Positions 1-6,765 of a DNA stretch of 25,013 nucleotides are shown here, piece by piece. The number at the start of each line of letters is the position of its first letter. The first letter of the stretch is position 1. The position numbers and the translations under genes were made by a program. The stretch is taken from positions 1-25,013 of IMG/VR virus record IMGVR_UViG_3300023199_000116; one strand, written 5' to 3'. A model generated the notes under the pieces. It worked only from the letters and a program-made list of their open reading frames with translations. It searched no databases and was not told the DNA's origin. This DNA is from a virus.

Positions 1-591
1 TATCAGGCGTATAACTTTGACGACTGGTCTCAAGTATCTCAACAAATGATTGAGATAAGCGATAACGAATTTATTTCATCCCCCCGATTGAGGCTAAAGA
101 TCCCGCGTGTTATCGTACTCATGTTCTATGATAAGCTTCCCAAACGACAAATCAGATTCAGTCGAAAGAATATCTTCGAGAGAGACGACTTCACTTGTCA
201 GTATTGTGGTGTACGTCCTCCCAATCGAAGAAAGTCTCTTGAGTGGATGGAGAAAAATCAGCTCAATCTGGACCATGTTGTGCCTCGGTCTCGGGGAGGA
301 AAAACTACTTGGGATAATATTGTGGCCTCATGTCTAACCTGTAACTCTAAGAAAGGTAACCGTACTTTAGAGGAGCTTGGTTGGAAGTTGAAAAAATCAC
401 CGGGGACACCAAAGTGGCGGCCAAACATAAACATTCCAACACGACTGGTATTACACAAACAGTGGATTAGTTTCCTAGATGTGGCGTACTGGAATGTCCC
501 ACTTGAAAATGACATGTTAGATGAACCTTTCCCGGCCCGCAATTCCTCATCGTTTAAGTGGGGATTGGAGTCGGCTACTTTAGTACCTTGA
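1..591 (+). CDS. HNH endonuclease, 5' end outside the window
   Basis: Probable free-standing HNH nuclease, a mobile DNA-cutting enzyme common in phages. The frame is open from base 1 and the codons before the ATG at 46 read as protein (YQAYNFDDWSQVSQ), as in longer family members, so 46 is probably internal and the gene starts upstream. From the ATG: a basic stretch (YDKLPKRQIRFSRKNIFERD), a Cys pair CQYCG, the HNH core LDHVVPRSRGGKTTWDNI, then CLTCNSKKGNRT. The DH, the Asn of WDNI and the CxxC...CxxC zinc knuckles are all present, so the domain looks intact. The C-terminal 60 residues are unrecognised. It ends at TGA with about 130 bp to the next gene. The family call is firm; whether it homes or acts in packaging is unknown. 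Confidence 0.9.
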   Translation, partial: YQAYNFDDWSQVSQQMIEISDNEFISSPRLRLKIPRVIVLMFYDKLPKRQIRFSRKNIFERDDFTCQYCGVRPPNRRKSLEWMEKNQLNLDHVVPRSRGGKTTWDNIVASCLTCNSKKGNRTLEELGWKLKKSPGTPKWRPNINIPTRLVLHKQWISFLDVAYWNVPLENDMLDEPFPARNSSSFKWGLESATLVP

Positions 592-678
592 GTAATCAGA
601 AACTTGAAGTGGGACTTAATGGTAATCTCCTGACTGGGAAGAGGCGAGCACGATGTACGGGCTAGATAACCAAAAAAA

Positions 679-699
679 CCCTCGATATTTAATCGAGGG
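679..699 (-). terminator. Intrinsic terminator oriented for minus-strand transcription
   Basis: A perfect 8-bp stem, CCCTCGAT (679-686) with ATCGAGGG (692-699), encloses the loop ATTTA. Seven A precede it on the + strand (672-678), so on the minus strand it is followed by seven T, the layout of a rho-independent terminator. On the + strand there is no T run. No minus-strand gene is visible in the window, so its role is unclear. Confidence 0.55.
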
Positions 700-727
700 C
701 GTATCATAAAGGGTGCTAAAGGCGACA

Positions 728-1081
728 ATGACAACGTCACATGATATCTTTCAATTTTTCCGAGGGGCGTTACGCGGAGCTTACGGAAGAGAGGACCTGC
801 GTGGGAAAACTATTTTATTCATTGGTATGGGAATTCTCGCGCAGAACGTTCTGAATAGGGTTTGCTTGGACGGTGTACAAATCTATTTTAAAGACAGCAG
901 CGTTCAGAATTACAGAAACGCGCACACAACATGCACTCTGGTTTCTCCCTGGCTTGGGGAAAGCGTAGACGCGGTGCTCGACTTTGAGAAAGAACAGATT
1001 GTTCTTAAAGACAGACCGTTCCCATTTGATCGCATTTTAAATGACGCTTACACTCAGGGTATTCACGAATATTATCTATAA
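728..1081 (+). CDS. Hypothetical protein with Rossmann-like glycine motif
   Basis: A 117-residue protein of unknown function. Near its N-terminus it reads GKTILFIGMGILAQNVLNRV, a hydrophobic strand followed by GxGxxA and a helix, like the nucleotide-binding turn of a Rossmann fold. The protein is far too short for a full dehydrogenase and no catalytic domain is visible. I chose ATG 728 because AAAGG lies about 6 nt upstream. A GTG at 713 in the same frame would add five residues. In the same frame, upstream of a single TAA (707-709), an 18-codon ORF begins at 653. The gene is followed after 16 bp by another small unknown gene. The coding call is reasonably firm; the Rossmann suggestion is tentative. 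Confidence 0.7.
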   Translation: MTTSHDIFQFFRGALRGAYGREDLRGKTILFIGMGILAQNVLNRVCLDGVQIYFKDSSVQNYRNAHTTCTLVSPWLGESVDAVLDFEKEQIVLKDRPFPFDRILNDAYTQGIHEYYL

Positions 1082-1097
1082 GGGGGCACTCTGAGCA

Positions 1098-1367
1098 GTG
1101 TTAGATCCAATTAGCGTCTTGGAACAACGGCGAGATTTTTTGGGGGATATTATCGAGATAGCAGAAGCTTGTAACTGGTCAACAAAAGATATCAAGGATC
1201 TGCACAATTGCCTTTGGAATGCTCTTGTTGAAATTGACAATCTGACGCTAGAAACCTACGAAAAAACCAAAGATCAAACACTGTCTCATGCTATCTGGGA
1301 AGCCAAGATGGAAGAACTCCAGCGCTGGTTAGGTATGATTTTTGGTGTTAAGATTAAATATATCTAG
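1098..1367 (+). CDS. Small helical hypothetical protein
   Basis: An 89-residue protein starting at GTG, with AGGGGG about 12 nt upstream. The sequence is acidic and predicted by eye to be mostly alpha-helical (LEQRRDFLGDIIEIAEACNW, then LHNCLWNALVEIDNLTLETY). No signal peptide, membrane segment or metal motif is seen, and I recognise no family. It sits between the Rossmann-like gene and a small membrane protein, 8 bp from the latter, in what looks like one transcription unit. Confidence 0.65.
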   Translation: MLDPISVLEQRRDFLGDIIEIAEACNWSTKDIKDLHNCLWNALVEIDNLTLETYEKTKDQTLSHAIWEAKMEELQRWLGMIFGVKIKYI

Positions 1368-1375
1368 GAGGCGTA

Positions 1376-1600
1376 ATGAAAAATTACGTGGCGGCTGCGA
1401 TCCTTAGTATTTGTGTCTGTGGAACTGCTCTCGCGGGCGGCGGGGATTGGAATGAACCGCCGCAACAGACAGTTCCCCGAGTAGTGGTTATTCCTGAAGC
1501 TAGAGACAGTAACAACACTACGATTTGGGTAGCTCTAGTAGGGGCAGCTGCCACTTTGGGTGCTGCTTATATTACTGTTCGTCACAATCGACAGGGTTGA
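1376..1600 (+). CDS. Small exported or membrane protein
   Basis: A 74-residue protein with AGGAGG placed well before the ATG. Residues 1-21 form a signal peptide (Lys at position 2, hydrophobic core AAAILSICVCGTALA, a likely cut after ALA). A Pro/Val-rich stretch follows, then a second hydrophobic segment at about residues 49-67 (TIWVALVGAAATLGAAYITV) and a short basic tail. This predicts export with anchoring in the inner membrane, the bulk of the short middle segment facing the periplasm. A lysis (spanin-like) or host-envelope role is possible, but no lipobox or partner gene is present, so this is speculation. The next gene starts 1 nt after its stop. Confidence 0.75.
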   Translation: MKNYVAAAILSICVCGTALAGGGDWNEPPQQTVPRVVVIPEARDSNNTTIWVALVGAAATLGAAYITVRHNRQG

Positions 1601-1601
1601 C

Positions 1602-2780
1602 ATGTCTGTATCATATTGGCAAGACAGATGTGGGGGGCCGGGCGGTTGTGATATTCAAATTGAAAGTGATATCGTAATCATTGGGGCGGGATTAGCAGGG
1701 TTGTCTGCTGCCTGGTGGTTAAATAAGTTAGACTCTTCTTTAACGATTTATATATTAGATAAAGGAACTGTCGGTAGTGGCGCGTCTGGAAGAAACGCAG
1801 GATTCATTACTTGCGGCTCCACCGAACACTTTTCTCGTATGTTGTCTGCTTATGGGGAAAACAAGGCCGAGGAGATTTGGAAGTTTACAGAATATAATCA
1901 CCGTTTAATTCTAGATAAATTCGGCAAAGAGGTTTTAGAGAGAGATTGTCAGTATAGAAATAAAGGCAGTTGGACCCTGGCATCTACTGACCATGAGGTT
2001 GGGGTAATTAAGAGCACGGTGTCTCTTTTGCAGGGACGTGGTGTGAATGTAGAATGGAAAGATTCTATTTTCGAGGGCGCAGAGGGTTTTCTAGGAGGAG
2101 CTTATTATTCGGATGACGGAGAAATCCACCCATTGCGTTGGCTATGGAAAATGTTTTTTGATTGCGATAACTCTCGTGTTAATCTATTAGAAAATCGAGA
2201 GGTTTTTGAAATAGAAGAAGATAATAATGGACTTTTAATTAATGCCACCTCGGCTAAAATAAAAACACAGGCGATAGTTCTTTGCACCAATGCTTGGGCT
2301 GGAGAACTTTTTTCGTGGCTTGGAGATAAGATTGCACCTACCAGAGGACAAATTATTGTCACAGAACCAGTAGGACAGTTTATGGAACCTTCTTACTGCA
2401 GCTTTGTATTGGATTACTTTCGTCAACTGGTGGACGGAAGCGTTCTTATCGGAGGATTTAGGAATGCCGATGTAGAGAAGGAGGTAGGACTTACAGATGA
2501 AATCAATCCCCTCATTCATTCTAAACTGGAGAACTTTTTACATACACATTTCCCTCTTTTGCGGAAGAAACGAATTACCCATCGCTGGTCTGGGGTTATG
2601 GGTTTTGCGGTTGACGGATATCCAATGGTAGGTTCTTTACCAGAGGATCCCCGGATTTTTTACAACGTAGGGTTCACGGCGCACGGGTTGGGTTTTACTT
2701 TTGCCACCGGCGAATTGGTCGCTAAGTTGATTCTTGAGGGGCAAGACCCTGGCATCTTTAGTGGACGGAGATTACATTGA
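1602..2780 (+). CDS. FAD-dependent amine/amino-acid oxidoreductase (DAO family)
   Basis: A 392-residue flavoenzyme of the DAO superfamily, which oxidises secondary or primary amines or amino acids using FAD. The dinucleotide motif IVIIGAGLAGLSAA sits at about residues 24-37, followed by an acidic strand end (YILDKG) and the conserved VGSGASGRNAGF stretch that contacts the flavin. The C-terminus has TAHGLGFTFATGELVAKLI, the usual second flavin-binding helix. The N-terminal YWQD is also seen in OrdL/PuuB-like (gamma-glutamylputrescine oxidase-like) members. Length fits a complete family member. I chose ATG 1602 (AGGG just upstream); an upstream in-frame GTG at 1560 overlaps the previous gene. 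The substrate cannot be told from sequence. It is an unusual cargo for a phage and is followed directly by a broken HNH gene. Confidence 0.88.
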   Translation: MSVSYWQDRCGGPGGCDIQIESDIVIIGAGLAGLSAAWWLNKLDSSLTIYILDKGTVGSGASGRNAGFITCGSTEHFSRMLSAYGENKAEEIWKFTEYNHRLILDKFGKEVLERDCQYRNKGSWTLASTDHEVGVIKSTVSLLQGRGVNVEWKDSIFEGAEGFLGGAYYSDDGEIHPLRWLWKMFFDCDNSRVNLLENREVFEIEEDNNGLLINATSAKIKTQAIVLCTNAWAGELFSWLGDKIAPTRGQIIVTEPVGQFMEPSYCSFVLDYFRQLVDGSVLIGGFRNADVEKEVGLTDEINPLIHSKLENFLHTHFPLLRKKRITHRWSGVMGFAVDGYPMVGSLPEDPRIFYNVGFTAHGLGFTFATGELVAKLILEGQDPGIFSGRRLH

Positions 2781-3142
2781 TGCATGTAAAAGACCCCCTG
2801 GTCCAAGCTAAGGAGCTTCTAGATCTGACCCCGGATGGGTGGGGTTGACACATAAGTACAATAGGGCATGGCATTCAAAAAGAAAAGCACATAAACTAAA
2901 AAATGGAGGAAGTTATACCGCAGAACAACTTCTACAATTGTTTGTAGAACAAGATAAAAGTGCCATTATTGTAATAGAGAATTAGGAGAGTGTCACCAAG
3001 AACATAAGACTCCGCTTTCTCGGGGCGGAAGTGATGATATAAGTAATATTGTCATAGGTTGCCCCGATGTAATTTAAGAAAGCGTGATAAAACGGAAGAA
3101 GAGTTCTATACTTTTCTCTCTGAATCCAAAATGCCTGCCTAA
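2780..3142 (+). pseudogene. HNH endonuclease broken by single-base losses
   Basis: Read in three frames, this stretch makes one HNH nuclease. Frame one gives KAHKLKNGGSYTAEQLLQLF up to an A run at 2956-2959. Frame two gives KCHYCNREL, then EHKTPLSRGGSDDISNIV and GCPD up to 3068. Frame three gives CNLRKRDKTEEEFYTFL and stops at 3140-3142. Restoring one A near 2958 and one T near 3068 rebuilds the whole CxxC, HNH and CPxCNxxK signature. A third loss in the G run near 2841-2844 would join an ATG at 2780, which overlaps the preceding TGA, to the N-terminal part. It is either a decayed homing nuclease or an intact gene carrying sequence errors. No single frame encodes a working enzyme. Confidence 0.8.
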
Positions 3143-3191
3143 ATAATAGCGGGTTCTTGCAGGCATCCCGTTTAAAAGAGGTTAAGACAAG

Positions 3192-4034
3192 ATGATGGCA
3201 TATCAAAATGATTTTGTACTATGTGTTTTACATAGCGGTTCCCCAGTAAGGGAAATCAATGGCAAGGTAACCTTACCTTTCAATTCTGAATACAAGATTC
3301 GTCTAAAGAACAAGCACAGCTACCTTCGAGCGAAGGCCCGTGTTTGGGTAGATGGTAGAAAGGCTTCCAACTTGGGAGACTTTATCCTGAAGCCAGGCGA
3401 AACTCTTGACCTTGAACGATTCCTGGATGAAAGCATGATTTCCGGACGTCGCTTCAAGTTTGTTCCGCTTTCGGATAGTCGAGTCAATGATCCGACTGAC
3501 GAAGAGAACGGTATTATCAAGGTTGAGTTCTATCGTGAGGTAGACTATACCGGAGGTATCGTAATCAACCCGTGGCCCATTCGGCCTATCAGTCCTCAAC
3601 CGTGGCGTTGGGATGACAGCGGTGGAAGTCCGTATATTAGCGGCAATGGAAAAAGCACTTGGACTTTCACATTCTCAACGGTTGCTGATTCTTCTATCGA
3701 GTCTGCCGCCTTTAATTGTAACTACGTGGCACCGATAGCTACTCCAGGACAAGCAGGGGCTACCGTAGAAGGCGGCACATCAGGACAGAAGTTTGTAGAG
3801 GGGGCTGATTTCACTACAGAGGTCTTTCCTGTAACTCTACAGTTGAGAATGCAAGGCCCCAGGGAAAAGAGACCGGCGTGGTTTCAAGAATCCCCAGGAA
3901 TTGCACCTCCGCAAAAGCCTAAGCCGCAGAGGATTCGCTATTGCCCTGAATGTGGAGCACGTAGGATGAGAGGGGCTAAGTTCTGCCACAGATGTGGAGC
4001 AACTTTCCCTCGTCCAAAGAAACGAAAGAGATAG
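3192..4034 (+). CDS. Hypothetical protein with C-terminal zinc ribbon
   Basis: A 280-residue protein. The N-terminal 95 residues look like a beta-rich domain (NDFVLCVLHSG, FNSEYKIRLKNKHSYLRAKA, then VDGRKAS and a DLERFLDES stretch). I believe this type occurs in unannotated virion or large-virus proteins, but I cannot name it. A Gly/Pro/Trp-rich middle follows (NPWPIRPISPQPWRW). The C-terminus carries a zinc ribbon, CPECG-x9-CHRCG, at about residues 250-269, and ends in a basic tail (RPKKRKR). Start: tandem ATGs at 3192/3195 with AGAGG upstream. The ribbon and basic tail suggest nucleic-acid or protein binding; the function is unknown. Confidence 0.8.
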   Translation: MMAYQNDFVLCVLHSGSPVREINGKVTLPFNSEYKIRLKNKHSYLRAKARVWVDGRKASNLGDFILKPGETLDLERFLDESMISGRRFKFVPLSDSRVNDPTDEENGIIKVEFYREVDYTGGIVINPWPIRPISPQPWRWDDSGGSPYISGNGKSTWTFTFSTVADSSIESAAFNCNYVAPIATPGQAGATVEGGTSGQKFVEGADFTTEVFPVTLQLRMQGPREKRPAWFQESPGIAPPQKPKPQRIRYCPECGARRMRGAKFCHRCGATFPRPKKRKR

Positions 4035-4046
4035 CCCGGAGGTATA

Positions 4047-4114
4047 GAGGGCAGTGCCCTCACACATGTTAGTTTACACCACTGGACGGCCTCCAGGCTT
4101 AAGAGAGTCTGGGG
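4047..4114 (+). other. Two hairpins in a 96-bp intergenic gap
   Basis: The gap between 4034 and 4131 holds GAGGGC-AGT-GCCCTC (4047-4061), a perfect 6-bp stem with a 3-nt loop. It also holds an 8-bp stem with two G-U pairs, CTCCAGGC (4091-4098) with GTCTGGGG (4107-4114). Neither is followed by a T run, so these are not standard intrinsic terminators. RNA processing, stability or weak termination are possible roles. Confidence 0.45.
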
Positions 4115-4130
4115 TGCTCAAGGAGAAGTA

Positions 4131-4364
4131 ATGTTAGAGCCTTGGAAAGTAATCATTTGCCAACAGAATAAATGTCTAGCCGAAGCTTTTCAAGAAGATG
4201 GTTCGGTAAAAAGTGACTACCGCATTACTCCGGATGTTGATACACTAGAGGTGACGCAGTTCACTTGTCCGCGCTGCGGTACAGTAGAGACTTGGGGAAT
4301 TACCAGAAGAACTATTGCAAAAACATTGTGGGAACGATCTACTGAAAAGTTATTGTTTAAATAA
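4131..4364 (+). CDS. Small zinc-finger-like protein
   Basis: A 77-residue protein with AAGGAG before the ATG. Cys10, Cys15 and the pair CPRC (Cys46, Cys49) could bind one zinc ion, although the first pair is spaced CxxxxC rather than CxxC. The rest is mixed, with a basic C-terminal helix (TRRTIAKTLWERSTEKLLFK). It resembles many small phage zinc-ribbon proteins that bind nucleic acid or host factors, but no family can be named. It is 19 bp upstream of a membrane protein gene. Confidence 0.75.
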   Translation: MLEPWKVIICQQNKCLAEAFQEDGSVKSDYRITPDVDTLEVTQFTCPRCGTVETWGITRRTIAKTLWERSTEKLLFK

Positions 4365-4382
4365 CCCAAGGAGGATTAGTAT

Positions 4383-4682
4383 ATGTTTGTCGACTGGATG
4401 CAAAGTTGGCCAGATTGGTTGCAGGGGGCCTGGTTCGCCTACGTTACCTTCCATGACTTGATCCAGTGGGGGATTATGGTTATTATTGGATGGACTGCTT
4501 GGGGGCAAAGAAAACACGAACGGGAGCTTCAGTTACTCATAGAAAAACTAAGTGCGGAGTTACGTCATGTTCACGAGGAAGTTCATAACCACATAGACGA
4601 AGACGCCCAACTCCATAGAAATTTAGGTCAGTTTGGAATCAGCAGAGGGGAGTTACGTGGCCAACTTCGAATTGGTGTTTAA
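4383..4682 (+). CDS. Small membrane protein with His-rich coiled coil
   Basis: A 99-residue protein with AAGGAGG upstream of the ATG. A Trp-rich N-terminus (MFVDWMQSWPDWLQGAW) leads into a single hydrophobic segment (LIQWGIMVIIGWTAW, about residues 26-41). A charged helix follows (QRKHERELQLLIEKLSAELR) with a His-rich part (HVHEEVHNHIDED). It looks like a single-pass membrane protein with a cytoplasmic coiled coil. A holin or accessory lysis role is possible from size, but no lysin lies nearby. The next gene begins inside its last 26 bases. Confidence 0.75.
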   Translation: MFVDWMQSWPDWLQGAWFAYVTFHDLIQWGIMVIIGWTAWGQRKHERELQLLIEKLSAELRHVHEEVHNHIDEDAQLHRNLGQFGISRGELRGQLRIGV

Positions 4683-4866
4683 GAAATATCGAGAGCGATT
4701 ATTGCAGATCAAGGAGTGCGTAGTGCGTACAGTGGAACTAGATCACGAGGGAGGTCTAACTAAAGAACAAACAATCCCCTTTTTAGATAAATGTGAAAAA
4801 CAAATTGAAGAAATAGAAGACTGTGTTCGTTTATTGCAGCGTATTCAAAGGCAAAGACCGGGTTAA
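4657..4866 (+). CDS. Small charged helical protein
   Basis: A 69-residue protein. I chose GTG 4657 because GAGGGGAG lies about 8 nt upstream. A TTG at 4633 is possible but has no ribosome site. The sequence is highly charged and helical, with heptad-like leucines and isoleucines (FKKYRERLLQIKECVVRTVE, CEKQIEEIEDCVRLLQRIQR), so it is likely a coiled coil. It has four cysteines at non-zinc spacing. It overlaps the membrane-protein gene upstream and ends one base before the acetyltransferase start, so the three are probably co-translated. Function unknown. Confidence 0.65.
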   Translation: MANFELVFKKYRERLLQIKECVVRTVELDHEGGLTKEQTIPFLDKCEKQIEEIEDCVRLLQRIQRQRPG

Positions 4867-4867
4867 T

Positions 4868-5428
4868 ATGGAAATTCGAGAGTTAAAACTTACCGATTTT
4901 AAGGGAATAGAATCTTTGGCGGAGGTGGTCTTTGGTGAAGGCTATTTAGATAAAAATACCTTAGATCTTGTATGGGAAAGAACTCACAAAAATGATATCA
5001 ATTCAAGTTTCGTTCTTATTGAAAAAGACAGAGTAGTTGGCTTTCGTCTTACTTATGCTGCAGGTAACTGGTACGAGGAAGGAAATTACTGTCCAGACCG
5101 GTGGGGATGTCCCGTCGAAGAGGTTTGTTACTTTAAGATTAGTTGTTTAGATCCGGATTTTAGAGGCAGGGGGCTGGGCCAAATTTTACTAAAGAATGCC
5201 ATCGACGCAAGTATGGCACAAGGGGCTAAGGCAGGTATCGCAGATATCTGGCTAAATAGTCCAAATAACAGCGCCTATAAATACTTTAGCAGGGCCGGCG
5301 GGGAGGTGGTAAATATTTATCATAGCCGCTGGAGCGGAAAACCCTGCATTCGCTGTGGAAAATCATGCGAGTGTTTGGGTGCAGAAATGATTCTACGATT
5401 TAAGGAGCGGATATGTCAAGAGAAATGA
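4868..5428 (+). CDS. GNAT-family N-acetyltransferase with Cys cluster
   Basis: A 186-residue acetyltransferase that would move an acetyl group from acetyl-CoA to an amine. The N-terminal MEIRELKLTDFKGIESLAEV matches the first GNAT strand and helix. The acetyl-CoA loop is at about residues 96-106 (PDFRGRGLGQILL, an R-x-x-G-x-G type), followed by a helix and a late strand (KAGIADIWLN, then NSAYKYFSRAGGEVV). The C-terminus adds Cys160, Cys163, Cys167 and Cys169 (CIRCGKSCEC), a likely metal site not typical of the family. I chose ATG 4868, one base after the previous stop, over an upstream GTG at 4823 inside the neighbour. The substrate is unknown; phage GNATs can modify host proteins, antibiotics or DNA-linked groups. 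Confidence 0.85.
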   Translation: MEIRELKLTDFKGIESLAEVVFGEGYLDKNTLDLVWERTHKNDINSSFVLIEKDRVVGFRLTYAAGNWYEEGNYCPDRWGCPVEEVCYFKISCLDPDFRGRGLGQILLKNAIDASMAQGAKAGIADIWLNSPNNSAYKYFSRAGGEVVNIYHSRWSGKPCIRCGKSCECLGAEMILRFKERICQEK

Positions 5429-5772
5429 TTGACGGAGTTTGGGTTATTAAGTGTGATTTTACAGACGAAGGTGGGGGTCCCTGTGATCTCGGAGTTAACG
5501 GAGAGCCAGCAATGTTCGTAGATCCGACCGGGGGTAAAGACCCCGATGAACATTTTCAGTGTGGAAAACACCATGGGATTGTGAAGCAGGAAAATAATCC
5601 CGATTTCCAAGTTCCAGAAGACCATAAGCTTACGAACCAAGAAACTGAGCTAACTAAAGAGACTACATTGATTAAGGAGAAGGGATATATTGCCCCTGAT
5701 AAAATCGAGTTGGAAGGCTTCAAACCGAACGCAGGGGGTCGAGTTTGGGACGGCGCCAATGTCAAACGATAG
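5413..5772 (+). CDS. Hypothetical protein with Cys/His motif
   Basis: A 119-residue protein whose ATG overlaps the end of the acetyltransferase gene, with AAGGAG just upstream. The N-terminal half has Cys14, Cys23 and a CGKHHG motif (about residues 51-56), enough for one zinc site. The C-terminal half is acidic and low in hydrophobics (NQETELTKETTLIKEK) and probably disordered. I recognise no family. The tight overlap suggests coupled expression with the acetyltransferase. Confidence 0.7.
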   Translation: MSREMIDGVWVIKCDFTDEGGGPCDLGVNGEPAMFVDPTGGKDPDEHFQCGKHHGIVKQENNPDFQVPEDHKLTNQETELTKETTLIKEKGYIAPDKIELEGFKPNAGGRVWDGANVKR

Positions 5773-6019
5773 TCCTACCCTTTCCACAGGTAAATACTGT
5801 ATAAAACAGACTAGTGGCGCAGCTGCTATCTATGCACAAGATGAGAATGGTCAGGAACACTGGGTGGCGTCTACTACAGACCCTATGAAAGCCATGGAAA
5901 TTGTTGAGGGTTTGGTACTAGTAGAAATGAAAAGGTTTTACCACCCCGAAAGCGCCCCACGAATAAACGCCGCGGCGCCCGATAAACCAGTGCCTCCATT
6001 TCTGCAAAGGAAAACGTAA
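5759..6019 (+). CDS. Small hypothetical protein
   Basis: An 86-residue protein. I chose ATG 5759, which overlaps the previous gene by 14 bases; an upstream start at 5690 would lie deep inside that gene. The ribosome site is weak (GGGA). It reads as a small alpha/beta protein (GKYCIKQTSGAAAIYAQDEN, then PMKAMEIVEGLVLVEMKRFY) with a Pro-rich tail. No motif I can name. It is followed by the next ATG after 1 base. Confidence 0.6.
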   Translation: MSNDSPTLSTGKYCIKQTSGAAAIYAQDENGQEHWVASTTDPMKAMEIVEGLVLVEMKRFYHPESAPRINAAAPDKPVPPFLQRKT

Positions 6020-6020
6020 G

Positions 6021-6410
6021 ATGCGACTGGCCGAAGCAATTATGGAGAGAGACGTCCTAAAGAAGCGTTTAGAGACGCTAGAATCGCGTCTAAGGGACGA
6101 TAATAGTCTTCCGCGACACAGAGGTCAGTTAGCTGAAGAAATGCGCTCTACGGCGCTTCAGATGCGTGACTTAAATATTGCCATCGACTGGACCGAGTTA
6201 CGTAATAGCCTACACCAATTGCCCCTGAAGGCTCATCGCCACAAAATAGAAACTAGTTCTTATTTGGCAGAAGTTTTTGAAAAAATAAATCCGGATGAAG
6301 CTGATGAATTATGGCGGTCAGCTGCCGATGACCATAAGGTTATTGAGGCCGCTACGTGGCTTATAGATCTGCAAGTTCCCACCGTAGAGGGAAAAACAGA
6401 TGAACGATAA
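6021..6410 (+). CDS. DIP1984/DUF6847-like coiled-coil protein
   Basis: A 129-residue protein with AAAGGA before the ATG. The start MRLAEAIMERDVLKKRLETL closely follows the pattern of DIP1984-type proteins (M-K-L-A-E-A-L-x-x-R-x-x-L-x-x-R), which are small helical proteins of unknown role found in bacteria and phages. A helical hairpin follows (RGQLAEEMRSTALQMRDLN), then a second helical part (AEVFEKINPDEADELWRSAA) that differs from the usual family tail. The family match is by recognition of the N-terminal motif only, so it is moderately sure. It ends 17 bp before a gene with a very strong ribosome site. Confidence 0.7.
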   Translation: MRLAEAIMERDVLKKRLETLESRLRDDNSLPRHRGQLAEEMRSTALQMRDLNIAIDWTELRNSLHQLPLKAHRHKIETSSYLAEVFEKINPDEADELWRSAADDHKVIEAATWLIDLQVPTVEGKTDER

Positions 6411-6427
6411 AAGGAGGTAATCTAATT

Positions 6428-6754
6428 ATGGGAGTATTTTTGCGACCTAAAAGTACCAACCGTGTTAACGGCGATAGTACCAAGCTTGTAGCTGAGGTTA
6501 TCGGTGTAGTTCAGGATTACGAAAATGAGTACATCCCCGGAGACGGAACCTTTGATTCAAATACAGACGGCCAATCTGGTGCTTATCACCGCAAAGACCC
6601 GGTACGTCGAGAAGCAGAGCCAGGCGCTCCCCTCCCGACCGGGGGGCGGCCCGCGGGGTATACTGGTACAGGGGGGCGAAGTTGGAGGGGCTCGGTATCG
6701 CGCAATGTCTCCAGCGGCTTTGGTAAGGGTACTCGTGCCGGTAACTCTCGATAG
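6428..6754 (+). CDS. Gly/Arg-rich hypothetical protein
   Basis: A 108-residue protein with a near-perfect AGGAGGTAA ribosome site. The N-terminal half looks folded (TKLVAEVIGVVQDYENEYIP). The C-terminal half is Gly, Arg and Ser rich (PTGGRPAGYTGTGGRSWRG, VSSGFGKGTRAGNSR) and probably disordered. The DNA under residues 60-80 is a local GC island with runs of six G, unlike its surroundings. A second frame is also open across this stretch (6525-6773), but it has no ribosome site. Unknown function; abundant expression is likely from the strong site. Confidence 0.65.
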   Translation: MGVFLRPKSTNRVNGDSTKLVAEVIGVVQDYENEYIPGDGTFDSNTDGQSGAYHRKDPVRREAEPGAPLPTGGRPAGYTGTGGRSWRGSVSRNVSSGFGKGTRAGNSR

Positions 6755-6765
6755 GAGGTTTTTTA

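Noticed and set aside
592-727. tRNA or other structured RNA gene
   Set aside because: I found no cloverleaf, no T-loop-like sequence and no CCA end; only the single terminator-type hairpin. The same check of the other gaps found no tRNA.
258-740. Long minus-strand frame of 160 codons
   Set aside because: It mirrors the HNH gene, whose motifs are unmistakable on the + strand, and has no recognisable protein signature.
1597-1620. TTGACA overlapping the oxidoreductase start as a -35 box
   Set aside because: No acceptable -10 at proper spacing; the bases are part of the stop/start junction.
2845-2876. TTGACA at 2845-2850 as a promoter -35 box
   Set aside because: No -10-like sequence lies at 16-18 bp spacing, and the bases are inside the HNH pseudogene.
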